Assembly: GCF_014836775.1 (NCBI RefSeq)
Contig: NZ_JACSQD010000006.1
Location: forward strand, 269,537 to 333,536
Direction of reading: 5' to 3'
DNA length: 64,000 bases
From: Arthrobacter gallicola
GTDB lineage: Bacteria; Actinomycetota; Actinomycetes; Actinomycetales; Micrococcaceae
This document shows, one piece after another, positions 51,700 to 62,001 of the stretch (positions are counted from its first letter, which is position 1; the number at the start of each line of letters is the position of its first letter). The notes beneath the pieces are model-generated. The model was not told where the DNA came from, ran no database searches, and saw nothing but the letters and a program-made list of their open reading frames with translations. The translations under genes and the position numbers were made by a program.

Positions 51700-53205
51700 T
51701 TACACGTTTTCCGGGGCGTCCTGGCCGGGTGTCGCCGAGGTAGGAAGCGTGAACGACTGCGCTGCGGCCGCTGCTGCTGCATCAGCCAGCGTTCCCTTCG
51801 CTGCACGGTGGCGGGCGATGACGAACGCCATGAGGACGCCGAGAAAACTGAAGACTGCCATCACCCATGAGGCCACCGAAAGCCCGGAGGCCAGGGCCGC
51901 ATCCGGCAGGGCGCCGTCGTCGGTCTGGGCACTGATCACGTTGCCGTAGATGGTGGCGGCCAGGGCTGTGGCCACCGCGGCGCCAACGTACCGTGCCATG
52001 TTGGAGATCCCTGAGGCTCCGCCGACCTGATTTTCCGGCACCGCCGCCGTGGCCCCCGCCGAGGCGGGGCCGTTGGACAGTCCCATGCCAACCGCGATGG
52101 CGATCAACGGCAGCAAAAACGCGGTATAGGTCCACGACGCGTTGACCAGGGCCACGATCACAAAGCCTCCGGTAGTCAGGGCGAAGCCCAGCCCGATCGT
52201 CTGCCGGCCACCGAACTTTGCCGCCAGCCGGGGCACCAGCGGAGCCACCAGCACCAGTCCGACCGTCGCCGGAAGGGTGGCCAGTCCAGCCTCCAGCGGG
52301 CTGAGTCCCAGGGTGGCCGGATCCTGAAAGTACAGGCTCAGCAGGTACATCAGGGCGTTGATTGTGCCCGCCCCGATCAGGATGGCGATGGTCGAACCGA
52401 CCAGGACGCGGTTGCGCAGGAGGGCAAGGTCCACGAGCGGGACCGCTACCCGGCGCTCGACGGCGATGAAGGCATACCCGGCTCCCACCGAGACTGCGAA
52501 GCAGCCGAGCGTTGCGAGCGAGAGCCAGCCCCACTCCCCGCTCTGGGTTACACCGAGAATGAGCGGTGTCAGCACCAGCGCAATCAGTACTGTGCCTGCA
52601 TAATCGATGGTTTTCGGGCGGTTTGGATCCCTCGATTCGCGAACGGTTAGGGCGGTCAGGACCATGCACAGGGCCGCGATTCCGGCATCAATCCAGAAAA
52701 GCCCCTGCCATCCGGTGGCGTCGACCAGCAGGCCGCCGACCAGCGGGCCAGCCGCGGCGCCCACTGCCGCCGCAGCACCCCAGAGGGATACCGCCCGCAC
52801 CTGGGCGTCGCCGGTGTTTGCCACCGAAAGGAGGCTGAGCCCGCAGGCCAGGATCGTCGCGCCGGCCGCTCCCTGGATCACGCGGCCGGCGATCACCATT
52901 CCTCCGGATCCGGCAAGCGCGATCAAGATGCAGGACAGGACGAAAAGGAGCAGCCCGAGCTGAAAGACCTTCCGCCGGCCGAAAACGTCGCCCAGCGAGC
53001 CGGAGGTAACGATCACCGCCGCTCCGACCAGGGAGTAGCCTGTCACCGCCCATTGCAGCGTCGTGACCGACGTCCCCGTATCTGCCGATATCGCCGGGAG
53101 CAGGATGCTGACCGCCGATGTGTTCGCGTTGACCACCAGTGTGGAGATGCAGGTTGCTGCCAGCACCCCTCCTGTCCGGGTGCCGACCTCTGCCGCATCG
53201 CTCAT
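51700..53205 (-). CDS. MFS transporter, DHA2 (14-helix drug:H+ antiporter) type, 501 aa
   Basis: Motif A after helix 2 (GSLGDVFGRRKVFQLG), motif C in helix 5 (GAAAAVGAAAGPLVGGLLVDATGWQGLFWIDAGIA) and 14 hydrophobic segments mark the QacA/EmrB group. ATG 53205 with GGAAGG is chosen over earlier codons. Stands alone; no regulator beside it. Efflux of hydrophobic cations or drugs by family. Confidence 0.92.
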   Translation of the reverse strand: MSDAAEVGTRTGGVLAATCISTLVVNANTSAVSILLPAISADTGTSVTTLQWAVTGYSLVGAAVIVTSGSLGDVFGRRKVFQLGLLLFVLSCILIALAGSGGMVIAGRVIQGAAGATILACGLSLLSVANTGDAQVRAVSLWGAAAAVGAAAGPLVGGLLVDATGWQGLFWIDAGIAALCMVLTALTVRESRDPNRPKTIDYAGTVLIALVLTPLILGVTQSGEWGWLSLATLGCFAVSVGAGYAFIAVERRVAVPLVDLALLRNRVLVGSTIAILIGAGTINALMYLLSLYFQDPATLGLSPLEAGLATLPATVGLVLVAPLVPRLAAKFGGRQTIGLGFALTTGGFVIVALVNASWTYTAFLLPLIAIAVGMGLSNGPASAGATAAVPENQVGGASGISNMARYVGAAVATALAATIYGNVISAQTDDGALPDAALASGLSVASWVMAVFSFLGVLMAFVIARHRAAKGTLADAAAAAAAQSFTLPTSATPGQDAPENV

Positions 53206-53319
53206 CGCATTGCCCTTCCACATCCGGTCCGGAGGGGGTGTTTTCACCATTCACGGTAGGGCAGGCGCTGTCCGCACTCCAGCGTCCGGCGCGTGAATGG
53301 CCCTGTTCTGCGTGTGGTC

Positions 53320-53500
53320 GCGTGCGGTATGGCGGCTTCAGCCGCTCTCGCCCTCGCTGGAAGTGCAGATATGGCGATACCAACCGCTCTCGCCCTCGCT
53401 GGATGTGCAGGCATGGCGACTTCAGCGGCTCTCGCCCTCGCTGGACGTGCAGGTATGGCGACCAAAATTGTCTGGAGGTCGCCATATCTGCACATCGACG
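53320..53500. repeat. 42-bp tandem repeats ending in an inverted copy (locus 1)
   Basis: Units of exactly 42 bp at 53362-53403 and 53404-53445, a partial or diverged unit before them (from about 53320), and a final half-unit (53446-53463) whose start GTGCAGGTATGGCGACC (53447-53463) is matched by the inverted copy GGTCGCCATATCTGCAC (53477-53493) with one mismatch, forming a 17-bp hairpin with loop AAAATTGTCTGGA. Core of each unit is a GTGCAGnnATGGCG segment followed by CTCTCGCCCTCGCTGGA. A second locus of the same family is at 63.7 kb in the same orientation. Not a CRISPR: no unique spacers. Confidence 0.9.
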
Positions 53501-53598
53501 GTCGGCCGTTGGCCGGGCGGGGTGAGTAACCGCCGGCATCCGTCCCCGCCAGGCGGGCGCCGGGTGACGCGACGATGCGGTGGGTGGTGCAGTTGTCC

Positions 53599-54417
53599 CT
53601 AGCGGTGCGACGGCTCCCCGCGCTTCGGCGGGCGACCTCCCAAACGCGTTGTCACCTGGCGGGCAGCCGCCGCGCAGGCCTCCCCCAGGACCTGCAGGCG
53701 TTCAGAGGAGACCCTGAACCGTGGAGCCGGGATCAAGACGGCAGCCACCACGGCGCCGCGGTGGTCATAGACAGGGGCAGACACACCAACTTCGTCAAGG
53801 GATGATTCTCCGTAGTTGATCGCCCATCCCCGGGGGACCACGTCGTCGAGCCTGGTCTGGTAGGCGTCCAGGCTCGCATCGTCCACCCCCGTGGCTGTGA
53901 TGGCGCCGCTGCGCAGCAGCTCACGAACGCGTTCAGCGGGCGCCTCCGAAAGGAAGACCTGGACCGATGCGCTCATGGCGTCCTTGTACCGAGCCCCCAA
54001 TGGGGTGGTGTGCTTGATCTGCTGGTGGCTGGGTATCTGTTCCACGCACATGGATTCGGCACCGTTCCAAACCATCAGGGCACTGGTTTCACCGGTCCGT
54101 TCCGTAAGCTCCTGCAAGACCGGGTAGGCCACCCGCCGTTCCTCGAGCTCGGCGAGCAGCGGACCGGCGACGGCGATCAGGCCGAGGCCGAGACGGAAAC
54201 GCCGGGTCTCAGCATCCCGTTCCACCAGGCGTTCCTGCTCCAGAGTGGCCAGAATCCGGGAAACGGTACTTTTATGCAGCCCGACCCGGTTGGCTATCTC
54301 GGTGACTCCGAGCAGCGGCTCGCCGGCCGTGAAGGTCCGGAGGACGGCGATCGCGTTGACGATGACGGACGCCCCCTTGGCGTCACCGCTTCGGTTGATC
54401 TCGGTAGTTTCGCTCAT
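53599..54417 (-). CDS. IclR-family transcriptional regulator, 272 aa
   Basis: N-terminal winged helix (GVTEIANRVGLHKSTVSRILATLEQERLVERDAETRRFRLG) and a GAF-like effector domain (TPLGARYKDAMSASVQVFLSEAPAERVRELL ... WAINYGESSLDEVGVSAPVYDHRGAVVAAVLI). ATG 54417 is chosen as the last of several possible starts. It is the nearest regulator to the creatinase gene (80 bp) and the most likely ligand-sensing controller of the creatine/sarcosine genes. Confidence 0.92.
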   Translation of the reverse strand: MSETTEINRSGDAKGASVIVNAIAVLRTFTAGEPLLGVTEIANRVGLHKSTVSRILATLEQERLVERDAETRRFRLGLGLIAVAGPLLAELEERRVAYPVLQELTERTGETSALMVWNGAESMCVEQIPSHQQIKHTTPLGARYKDAMSASVQVFLSEAPAERVRELLRSGAITATGVDDASLDAYQTRLDDVVPRGWAINYGESSLDEVGVSAPVYDHRGAVVAAVLIPAPRFRVSSERLQVLGEACAAAARQVTTRLGGRPPKRGEPSHR

Positions 54418-54497
54418 GATGTTCATCATCATTCCGTACTGGGCGGGAAAGCGGCGCCACTTGCTCCGTGGCGCCGCTGCCGCCGCATACAAAGTGG

Positions 54498-55754
54498 TCA
54501 GACTCCCACGATGTTGTGTTCCGCACCGAAGGGGAACTTTGTGATGTTCTCCGCTCCGTCCTCTCCGACCACCAGGATGTCGTGCTCCCGGTAGCCGCCG
54601 GCGCCCGGCTGCCCATCCATAACCGTGATCATGGGCTCCATGGAGACCACCATTCCCGGCTCCAGCACCGTGTCTATGTCCTCCCGGAGCTCCAGTCCCG
54701 CTTCCCGTCCGTAGTAGTGGCTGAGGACTCCGAAGGAGTGTCCATAGCCAAAAGTGCGGTTTGCGAGCAGGCCGTGCCCAACATAGATTTCATTCAGCTC
54801 GGCGGCAATGTCCCGGCATACCGCGCCAGGCTTGATGAGTTCGATGCCGCGTCTGTGGACTTCGACGTTGATGTTCCAAAGCTCCAGGGACCGTTCGTCC
54901 GGCTCTCCATAGAAGAGGGTGCGCTCCAGTGCGGTGTAATACCCGGAGATCATGGGAAAGCAGTTCAGGGACAGGATGTCGTGTTCCCGGATTTTGCGGG
55001 TTGTAGCCCAGTTGTGGGCACCGTCGGTGTTGATGCCGGACTGGAACCAGACCCAGGTATCCCTGATTTCGGAGTCCGGGAAGGTCCGGGCGATTTCGTG
55101 GACCATGGCCTCGGTGCCGACCAGGGCAACTTCGTATTCAGTGATTCCGGCCGTGATGGCGCTGCGGATGGCTTCGCCGCCCAAGTCGCCGATCCGGGCG
55201 CCGTGCTTGATCACAGCGATCTCTTCGGCTGACTTGATCATGCGCTGCCGCATAGCGGCCTGCCCAATATCAACAAGGGTGGCCGATTCGAACGCAGCCT
55301 GGATCCTGTTGCGGTTGTCCAGCGCGAGGACATCGTCTTCGACGCCGATCCGCTGGGGATTGACGCCGCGGCTGCGCAGCGCTTCCTGGAGGGCAAAGAG
55401 GAAATTGTCTCGGCGCCAATCTGTGTAGACCACATTGTCGCCATAGCTGCGGCGCCAGGGCATTCCGGCGTCGATGTTCGCGGTGATGGTGACGGTGTCC
55501 TCGCTGGTGACGACCATGGCGTAGGAGCGGCCGAAGTAGGTGAAGAGGAAGTCGGAAAAGTACTTGATGGAGTGGTAGCTGGTCAGGACGACGGCGTCGA
55601 GCTCCTTTTCCGCCATGATGCGCCGAAGACCGCTAAGCCGGCGCTCGAATTCCGCATCCGTGAAAGTCAGCTTCTCCTTTTGTCCATTGTGCAGGATTTT
55701 CAGCCGTTCCAATTCCGAGATAGAGGTGGCCATGGGGATTGCCGCACTGGTCAT
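54498..55754 (-). CDS. Creatinase (creatine amidinohydrolase), 418 aa
   Basis: Pita-bread fold of the M24 clan. Strong resemblance to known creatinases throughout: SYHSIKYFSDFL, VVYTDWRRDNF, KHGARIGDLGGEA, WFQSGINTDGAHN with the catalytic His (247), SLNCFPMISGYYTALERTLF, YGHSFGVLSHYYGREAGLELREDIDTVLEPGMVVSMEPM. Hydrolyses creatine to sarcosine and urea. It follows the MFS importer on the minus strand (78-bp gap) and feeds the divergent sarcosine oxidase. Start 55754 has AAAGG upstream. Confidence 0.95.
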   Translation of the reverse strand: MTSAAIPMATSISELERLKILHNGQKEKLTFTDAEFERRLSGLRRIMAEKELDAVVLTSYHSIKYFSDFLFTYFGRSYAMVVTSEDTVTITANIDAGMPWRRSYGDNVVYTDWRRDNFLFALQEALRSRGVNPQRIGVEDDVLALDNRNRIQAAFESATLVDIGQAAMRQRMIKSAEEIAVIKHGARIGDLGGEAIRSAITAGITEYEVALVGTEAMVHEIARTFPDSEIRDTWVWFQSGINTDGAHNWATTRKIREHDILSLNCFPMISGYYTALERTLFYGEPDERSLELWNINVEVHRRGIELIKPGAVCRDIAAELNEIYVGHGLLANRTFGYGHSFGVLSHYYGREAGLELREDIDTVLEPGMVVSMEPMITVMDGQPGAGGYREHDILVVGEDGAENITKFPFGAEHNIVGV

Positions 55755-55832
55755 ATTGTTATTGCCTTTCTGATGTGCCGCCTTGACGGAGAAATTCGGG
55801 AGAAAATCGAAGAAGAATTCAATATGGCCGGC

Positions 55833-57182
55833 CTACTCGTGGCGCAGGGACTCCTTGCACGTTTCGCGGGAAAGTGCGACGGCGATGAGGGAGACCAGGG
55901 CGGCACCGGCGAGGTACCAGGCGGGCGCCAGGTCGTTGCCCGTGGAGGCAATCAGGAGGGTCGCCATGAAGGGGGCTGTTCCGCCAAAGATCGCGTTGGA
56001 GAGATTGAAACTGACGGCAAAGCCGCTGTAACGGACCCGGGTGGGGAACATTTCGGCGAGGAAACTGGGGAGCGTACCGTCGTTGAGCGTGAGCATGGCA
56101 CCCAGCAGAATCTGGACCAGGACGATGATCAGGAAGTCCCCGGTCCCCAGCAGCGCGAAGGCCGGAACCGTCAGCACGATGAAGCTGACGGACGCGGACA
56201 TCAGCACCTTCTTGCGGCCGTAGCGGTCCGAGAGCATGCCGGTGATGAAGATGAAGCCGATGTAGGTCAGCAACGCGATAGTGGTTGCCATAAAGGACTC
56301 GGTGGCTCCGAGGCCCAGTTCTGTCGACAAGTACGTCGGCATGTAGCTCAGGATCACGTAAAAACCCACGGCATTGAGAAGCACGGCCCCAGAGGCCTTA
56401 ACCAGGAGCCTCCAATGAGTCCGGAAGAGGCTGAAGGCAGGAGCCTTGACCGCTTGATCTTCTGCGGCCAGTTCACGGAAGACCGGGGTGTCCTCCAGTT
56501 TGGTGCGGATGTAGCGTCCAATCAGCCCCATCGGAGCGGCGAGAAGGAAGGGCAGGCGCCACCCCCAGCTTTCCATGGCTTCGGTGCTGAGCAGGGCGGT
56601 CATCACGCCGGCAAGCAGTGAACCGAGCAAGAGTCCGGTGGCCGTACTTGCGGGCACCACTGCCGCATAAAGACCACGCCGGTTGGCGGGTGCATACTCC
56701 ACCAGGAACGCTGAGGCTCCGGCATATTCACCGGACGCGGAGAATCCCTGGAGTACACGGAACGCCAGCAGCAGGAGGGGCGCCGCGATGCCGATGGTGT
56801 CGTAACTGGGAATAAGCGCGATGCAGAACGTTGCGCCGGACATGATCAGGATGGACAGGGAGAGAGCGGTCCGGCGACCAACCCGGTCACCGATGTGGCC
56901 CCAAACGAAGCCTCCAATCGGACGGACGAGGAACGAAATCGCAAACAGTGCAAAAGTCAGCAGCAGCCCGGTTTGCGGGTCGGACTCCGGGAAGAACACC
57001 GCGGCTATGGTTGCGGCCAGATACCCGTAGACGGCGTAATCAAACCACTCGACGAAGTTGCCGATGAAGCTTGCAGCCAGGACCTTTCGGCGGGTCTCCT
57101 TGTCAACCGGGGTTCCGCTGTTGGGGCCGGGGCTTCCTCCCGCTTCGGGACCAGCGGCCGCCGTATTTACTTCGTTACTCAT
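55833..57182 (-). CDS. MFS transporter, metabolite:H+ symporter (MHS/ProP-like) type, probable creatine importer, 449 aa
   Basis: Twelve helices with the MHS signature: FIGNFVEWFDYAVYGYLAATIAAVFFP, GHIGDRVGRRTALS (motif A), FRVLQGFSASGEYAGASAFLVEYAP and SDRYGRKKVLM. This group carries betaine, proline, citrate or similar compounds. It is the first gene of the minus-strand unit with creatinase and has a copy of the 28-bp operator 23 bp before its start, so creatine is the most likely substrate (inference). Confidence 0.9.
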   Translation of the reverse strand: MSNEVNTAAAGPEAGGSPGPNSGTPVDKETRRKVLAASFIGNFVEWFDYAVYGYLAATIAAVFFPESDPQTGLLLTFALFAISFLVRPIGGFVWGHIGDRVGRRTALSLSILIMSGATFCIALIPSYDTIGIAAPLLLLAFRVLQGFSASGEYAGASAFLVEYAPANRRGLYAAVVPASTATGLLLGSLLAGVMTALLSTEAMESWGWRLPFLLAAPMGLIGRYIRTKLEDTPVFRELAAEDQAVKAPAFSLFRTHWRLLVKASGAVLLNAVGFYVILSYMPTYLSTELGLGATESFMATTIALLTYIGFIFITGMLSDRYGRKKVLMSASVSFIVLTVPAFALLGTGDFLIIVLVQILLGAMLTLNDGTLPSFLAEMFPTRVRYSGFAVSFNLSNAIFGGTAPFMATLLIASTGNDLAPAWYLAGAALVSLIAVALSRETCKESLRHE

Positions 57183-57204
57183 ATGTCCACCAATGAAATT
57201 TGGG

Positions 57205-57232
57205 GTTGCATTGAACGCAACGCGGTTGCATC
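57205..57232. promoter_or_regulatory. 28-bp operator, copy 1 (creatine importer side)
   Basis: Pattern GTTGCA-N5-CGCAAC-N3-GTTGCATC: a GTTGC/GCAAC inverted repeat (spacer 7 within GTTGCATTGAACGCAAC) plus a third half-site. 23 bp upstream of the minus-strand MFS start. The same arrangement with identical spacing is present at 57349. Confidence 0.88.
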
Positions 57233-57348
57233 AGATTATGGGTGGCCCAGGCCACAGTCAAGGGCGAAATCGGCCCTTTAAATGGAATTAACATGTGCGT
57301 TACAAATTCGGCAAAGGGTGATTGACGCACCCCCAATGTGAGCTTAGA

Positions 57349-57376
57349 GTTGCAGCCAGCGCAACTCCGTTGCATC
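57349..57376. promoter_or_regulatory. 28-bp operator, copy 2 (sox operon side)
   Basis: The same GTTGCA-N5-CGCAAC-N3-GTTGCATC layout as copy 1, 144 bp away and in the same orientation, 137 bp before soxB. All conserved half-sites are identical; the N5 and N3 parts differ. The rest of the 57183-57512 gap shows no other clear feature, so it is the divergent control region. Confidence 0.88.
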
Positions 57377-57512
57377 GATTTCTTGAAGAAAAGAGACTGC
57401 CCTGACGGTCATCCCCGGCCTCCGATATGGAAGCTCAGGGCTCCGTCCTGACGAACAAGTACACCGGCGGTTGCCCGGGCAGGCCCGAGGCAGAACTGAT
57501 TGGAGCAGCAAA

Positions 57513-58733
57513 ATGAGCGCGGAACAGCTTCCGGAGCACCCGGACTTCCTTTGGCGCAACCCTGAGCCCAAGTCCTCCTACGACGCCGTGATTGTTGGCG
57601 GCGGAGGCCATGGTCTCGCCACTGCCTACTACCTCGCCAAGAACCACGGCATGACCAACATCGCCGTTCTTGAAAAGGGCTGGCTGGCCGGCGGCAACAT
57701 GGCCCGCAACACCACCATCATCCGTTCCAACTATCTCTGGGACGAAAGCGCCGCGATCTACGAGCAATCCCTGAAGCTGTGGGAGCTCCTCCCCGAAGAA
57801 CTCGAGTACGACTTCCTGTTCAGCCAGCGTGGAGTCATGAACCTGGCCCACACGCTGGGCGATGTCCGCGAGAGCATGCGCCGGGTGGGTGCCAATAGGC
57901 TCAACGGCGTCGACGCCGAATGGCTGGACCCCGGCCAGGTCAAGGACCTTTGCCCCATCCTGAACATCAGCGATAACATCCGCTATCCCGTTATGGGTGC
58001 CACTTACCAGCCGCGCGCAGGGATAGCCAAGCACGACCACGTCGCGTGGGCGTTCGCTAGGAAATGCGATGAGCTCGGCGTGGACATTATCCAGAACTGC
58101 GAGGTCACCGGGTTCCTTAAGGGCGGAAACCGCGTCGTCGGGGTCAAGACCAACCTGGGCACCATCCACACCGAAAAGGTCGGGCTGTGTGCCGCCGGAC
58201 ACAGCTCGGTGCTCGCGGAAATGGCGGGTTTCCGGCTTCCCATCCAGTCCCACCCCCTGCAGGCGCTGGTCTCCGAACTCCACGAGCCCGTACACCCGAC
58301 GGTGGTCATGTCCAACCACGTCCACGTCTACGTTTCCCAGGCACATAAGGGCGAACTGGTGATGGGAGCGGGGGTGGACTCCTACAACGGCTACGGCCAG
58401 CGCGGTTCCTTCCACGTGATCGAGCAGCAGATGGCAGCCGCCGTTGAACTCTTTCCGATCTTTGCCCGGGCACATGTGCTGCGGACCTGGGGCGGGATTG
58501 TGGACACCACTCTCGATGCCTCGCCCATCATTGGGGCGGCTCCCGTGGAGAACATGTACGTCAACTGCGGCTGGGGCACGGGCGGGTTCAAGGGCACTCC
58601 GGCAGCCGGCCTGACGTTTGCCCACACCATCGCCACCGGAGTACCCCACGAGCTCAACAAACCGTTTGCCCTCGAGCGCTTCGAAACCGGTGCCCTGATC
58701 GATGAACACGGCGCCGCTGCCGTGGCCCACTAG
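57513..58733 (+). CDS. soxB: Sarcosine oxidase beta subunit, 406 aa
   Basis: FAD oxidoreductase of the DAO fold: [24 protein letters not shown] and [23 protein letters not shown], the typical SoxB segment. H174/H176 in [14 protein letters not shown] fit the residue that binds FMN covalently in the family. Closing motif [18 protein letters not shown] 57513 with GGAG. First gene of soxBDAG-purU. Oxidises sarcosine to glycine, passing the methyl to tetrahydrofolate, with H2O2 release. Confidence 0.96.
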   Translation: MSAEQLPEHPDFLWRNPEPKSSYDAVIVGGGGHGLATAYYLAKNHGMTNIAVLEKGWLAGGNMARNTTIIRSNYLWDESAAIYEQSLKLWELLPEELEYDFLFSQRGVMNLAHTLGDVRESMRRVGANRLNGVDAEWLDPGQVKDLCPILNISDNIRYPVMGATYQPRAGIAKHDHVAWAFARKCDELGVDIIQNCEVTGFLKGGNRVVGVKTNLGTIHTEKVGLCAAGHSSVLAEMAGFRLPIQSHPLQALVSELHEPVHPTVVMSNHVHVYVSQAHKGELVMGAGVDSYNGYGQRGSFHVIEQQMAAAVELFPIFARAHVLRTWGGIVDTTLDASPIIGAAPVENMYVNCGWGTGGFKGTPAAGLTFAHTIATGVPHELNKPFALERFETGALIDEHGAAAVAH

Positions 58734-58747
58734 AAAGAGTTAAGGAC

Positions 58748-59077
58748 ATGCTCCTGATTCCCTGCCCGAACTGCGGGCCCCGAGACGAAACCGAATTCCG
58801 CTATGGCGGACAGGCCCACGTTGCCTACCCCGAAAATCCGGCGGAACTCAGCGACCGGGAATGGGCCGAGTATCTGTTTTACCGTGACAATCCCAAAGGC
58901 GCGTTCGCTGAGCGCTGGCTGCACAGCACCAGCTGCCGGCAGTGGTTCAACATGCTCCGGGACACCTCCACCTACGAGATCCAGGCCGTTTATCCGATGG
59001 GTCAGCTCCGCCCCGCGGCGGGCCCGACAGCCCCGATACTCCCCACCCCCGTTTCCCCGGAAGGAGCAGTCAAGTGA
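58748..59077 (+). CDS. soxD: Sarcosine oxidase delta subunit, 109 aa
   Basis: Small zinc-binding subunit: [28 protein letters not shown] with the C-x2-C pair, then [13 protein letters not shown] segment ([15 protein letters not shown]) and a later Cys (TSCRQWFN). 15 bp after soxB; stop overlaps soxA's GTG. Confidence 0.95.
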   Translation: MLLIPCPNCGPRDETEFRYGGQAHVAYPENPAELSDREWAEYLFYRDNPKGAFAERWLHSTSCRQWFNMLRDTSTYEIQAVYPMGQLRPAAGPTAPILPTPVSPEGAVK

Positions 59078-62001
59078 GCGTGCAACGGCAATCCGCCCGC
59101 CTCAGCAGCGGAGGACGCATCGACCGCAGCGTGACCTTGCGCTTCACGGTGGACGGCCAGGAATACACAGGCCACCCCGGGGACACCCTTGCCTCCGCCA
59201 TGCTGGCCAACGGGCGGGTGCGTGCCGGCAATTCCCTCTACGAGGACCGGCCGCGCGGCATAATGTCCGCCGGTGTGGAGGAACCCAACGCCCTCGTCAA
59301 AATCGCGGCCAGGTTCCCGGGCCATGTGGCGGAGTCCATGCTCCCGGCGACCACTGTCTCGCTGGTGGATGGCCTCGACGCCGAGCTTCTCAACGGCCTG
59401 GGCCGATTGGACCCGAACGAGGACCACGCCGAATACGACAAGAAATACGTTCATGCTGACGTCCTTATCGTTGGCGGCGGACCTGCCGGCCTGGCAGCGG
59501 CCCGGCAATCCGTGCGCTCGGGTGCCCGGGTCATTCTTATCGACGACCAGCCAGAGCTTGGCGGCTCGCTCTTGTCCAGTTCCCCGCATCCGGACCTCGC
59601 AGATACCATCGAGTGCCTGCCGGCCCTGGAATGGGTGGCAGCGGTTGAAGCCGAACTGATCTCCGCTGCGGAGTGCACCGTGCTGAACCGCACCACGGCC
59701 TTCGGTGCCTATGACTCCAACTACGTCCTCGCAGCGCAGAACCGGACGGACCATCTCCCAGCGCCCGCGGCACCCGGTGTGTCCCGGCAGCGGATCTGGC
59801 ACATCCGCGCCGCCCAGGTCATCCTCGCTCCAGGAGCCCACGAACGCCCACTGGTCTTCGAGAATAACGACCGGCCCGGGATCATGCTCGCCTCCGCGGT
59901 CCGCAGCTATCTCAACCGGTACGCCGTGGCTGCCGGGTCCAAAGTCGTCATCACCACCACCAACGACAGCGCCTATCTGCTCGCCGCAGACCTCCGCGCC
60001 GCCGGCATCAGCATCGAAGCAGTCGTGGACGCCCGCCCACAGCTTAGTGACACCGCTGCCACGGCAGCAGCGGCCGGAACGCGGGTGTTGACCGGCAGCA
60101 CCGTAGCTGGAACCTCCGGCGAGGAAGGGATTCTCGGCGTTTCCATCCGCGGCATCGACGACGGCGGAAACCTCACCGCCGACGTCGAACACCTGCCCTG
60201 TGACCTGCTGGCTGTCTCTGGCGGCTGGTCCCCCGTGGTGCATCTGCACTCGCAGCGGCAAGGCAGGCTGCGCTGGGATGAGAACCTGGCAGCATTTGTG
60301 CCCAGCAGCGTGGTCCCCAACCAGCAGGTGATCGGAGCGGGACGCGGCAGTTTTCGGCTTCCGGATTGCGTAGAGGAGGGAATTTCCGCCGGTGCCGCGG
60401 CGGTCATCGCTGCGGGTTTCGAATCTGATGTGGCACCGGTTGCGCCCGGAGAACCCGTGGCCGCTGCACCGACCCGGCAGCTCTGGCTGGTCCCCGGTCA
60501 GCAGGGCAGCGCAGAAGACTGGCACCACCACTTTGTTGATTTTCAACGTGATCAGTCCGTGGCCGACGTCCTGCGTGCCACCGGCGCCGGCATGCGCTCC
60601 GTTGAACACGTCAAGCGCTACACCTCAATCAGCACCGCGAACGATCAAGGCAAAACCTCCGGCGTGAACGCGATCGGCGTCATAGCCACAGCCCTCAAAC
60701 ACACGGATGTCGGTGACATCGGCACCACCTCGTATCGTGCGCCATTCACGCCTGTGGCGTTCGCAGCCCTGGCCGGACGGCAGCGCGGAGAGCTTTTCGA
60801 CCCTGCCCGCCTTACCTCCATTCACCCCTGGCACGTCGCCCACGGCGCGTTATTCGAGGACGTTGGGCAGTGGAAACGGCCCTGGTTCTACCCGCAGGGC
60901 CAGGAGGATATGGACGCCGCCGTCCTGCGGGAATGCGCCGCAGTCCGAAACTCGGTCGGTTTCATGGACGCCACCACTCTGGGCAAAATCGAAATCCGGG
61001 GTAAGGACGCCGGTGAATTCCTGAACCGCGTATATACCAACGCATTCAAGAAACTGGCCCCCGGATCGGCCCGCTACGGCGTCATGTGCACCCCCGATGG
61101 GATGATTTTCGACGACGGCGTGACCCTGCGCCTGGACGAGGACCGCTTCTTCATGACCACTACCACCGGCGGGGCAGCCAACGTCCTGGACTGGCTGGAG
61201 GAATGGTTGCAGACCGAATGGCCGGAACTGGATGTGCACTGCACCTCCGTCACCGAGCAGTGGTCCACCATCGCCGTCGTCGGTCCGAAAGCCCGGGCCG
61301 TCGTCGCAAAGCTGGCCCCGGACCTAGCCGCGGACGGAGGCCTCGATGCCGAGGCGTTCCCCTTTATGACCTTCCGCGAAACGGCTCTCGCCTCCGGGAT
61401 CCAAGCGCGGATCTGCCGGATCTCCTTCTCCGGTGAACTGGCGTACGAAATCAATGTTCCATCCTGGTACGGTCTCACGGTCTGGGAAGCCGTGGCGGAA
61501 GCCGGCGCCGAATTCAACATCACCCCGTACGGCACCGAAACCATGCACGTGCTGCGGGCGGAAAAGGGCTACCCGATCATCGGCCAGGACACCGACGGCA
61601 CGGTCACTCCGCAGGATGCCGGCATGGAATGGGTCGTGTCCAAGGTCAAGGACTTCATCGGCAAACGCTCCTACCTGCGCTGGGACGCCAGCCGCACCGA
61701 CCGCAAACACCTGGTCAGCATCCTCCCCGCGGACGGAAGCCTCCGCCTTCCCGAAGGCACCCAGCTGGTGGAAAAGGGCATCAGCATCAATCCAGCGCTG
61801 AGCCCGGTTCCCATGCAGGGATTCGTCACCTCGAGCTATCACAGTGCGGCGTTGGGGCGCTCGTTCGCCCTGGCGCTGATCCAGAACGGCCGAAACCGGC
61901 TCGGCGAAACCCTGCTCGCCGCCGTCGGCGATCAGCTGCTGGACGTAGTCGTGGCAGAGACAGTGCTTTTCGACCCAGAAGGAGCCCGTAAAGATGGCTG
62001 A
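59074..62001 (+). CDS. soxA: Sarcosine oxidase alpha subunit, 975 aa
   Basis: GTG 59074 overlaps soxD's stop (GTGA) and has AAGGAG. N-terminal ferredoxin-like segment ([25 protein letters not shown]), central dinucleotide-binding region ([29 protein letters not shown]), a second NAD site, and a C-terminal aminomethyltransferase/GcvT-like domain (from about residue 600) that binds tetrahydrofolate. Length is normal for the alpha subunit of heterotetrameric enzymes. Confidence 0.96.
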   Translation: MSVQRQSARLSSGGRIDRSVTLRFTVDGQEYTGHPGDTLASAMLANGRVRAGNSLYEDRPRGIMSAGVEEPNALVKIAARFPGHVAESMLPATTVSLVDGLDAELLNGLGRLDPNEDHAEYDKKYVHADVLIVGGGPAGLAAARQSVRSGARVILIDDQPELGGSLLSSSPHPDLADTIECLPALEWVAAVEAELISAAECTVLNRTTAFGAYDSNYVLAAQNRTDHLPAPAAPGVSRQRIWHIRAAQVILAPGAHERPLVFENNDRPGIMLASAVRSYLNRYAVAAGSKVVITTTNDSAYLLAADLRAAGISIEAVVDARPQLSDTAATAAAAGTRVLTGSTVAGTSGEEGILGVSIRGIDDGGNLTADVEHLPCDLLAVSGGWSPVVHLHSQRQGRLRWDENLAAFVPSSVVPNQQVIGAGRGSFRLPDCVEEGISAGAAAVIAAGFESDVAPVAPGEPVAAAPTRQLWLVPGQQGSAEDWHHHFVDFQRDQSVADVLRATGAGMRSVEHVKRYTSISTANDQGKTSGVNAIGVIATALKHTDVGDIGTTSYRAPFTPVAFAALAGRQRGELFDPARLTSIHPWHVAHGALFEDVGQWKRPWFYPQGQEDMDAAVLRECAAVRNSVGFMDATTLGKIEIRGKDAGEFLNRVYTNAFKKLAPGSARYGVMCTPDGMIFDDGVTLRLDEDRFFMTTTTGGAANVLDWLEEWLQTEWPELDVHCTSVTEQWSTIAVVGPKARAVVAKLAPDLAADGGLDAEAFPFMTFRETALASGIQARICRISFSGELAYEINVPSWYGLTVWEAVAEAGAEFNITPYGTETMHVLRAEKGYPIIGQDTDGTVTPQDAGMEWVVSKVKDFIGKRSYLRWDASRTDRKHLVSILPADGSLRLPEGTQLVEKGISINPALSPVPMQGFVTSSYHSAALGRSFALALIQNGRNRLGETLLAAVGDQLLDVVVAETVLFDPEGARKDG

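Noticed and set aside
53320..53500. CRISPR array
   Set aside because: Units are contiguous 42-bp tandem repeats without unique spacers and no cas genes are present.
52688..53539. Protein made of 14-residue repeats on the minus strand of the 42-bp repeats
   Set aside because: A 42-bp unit keeps any frame open by arithmetic; no ribosome-binding site, and the frame runs on antisense-shifted through the MFS gene. Kept only as a comment in the repeat finding.
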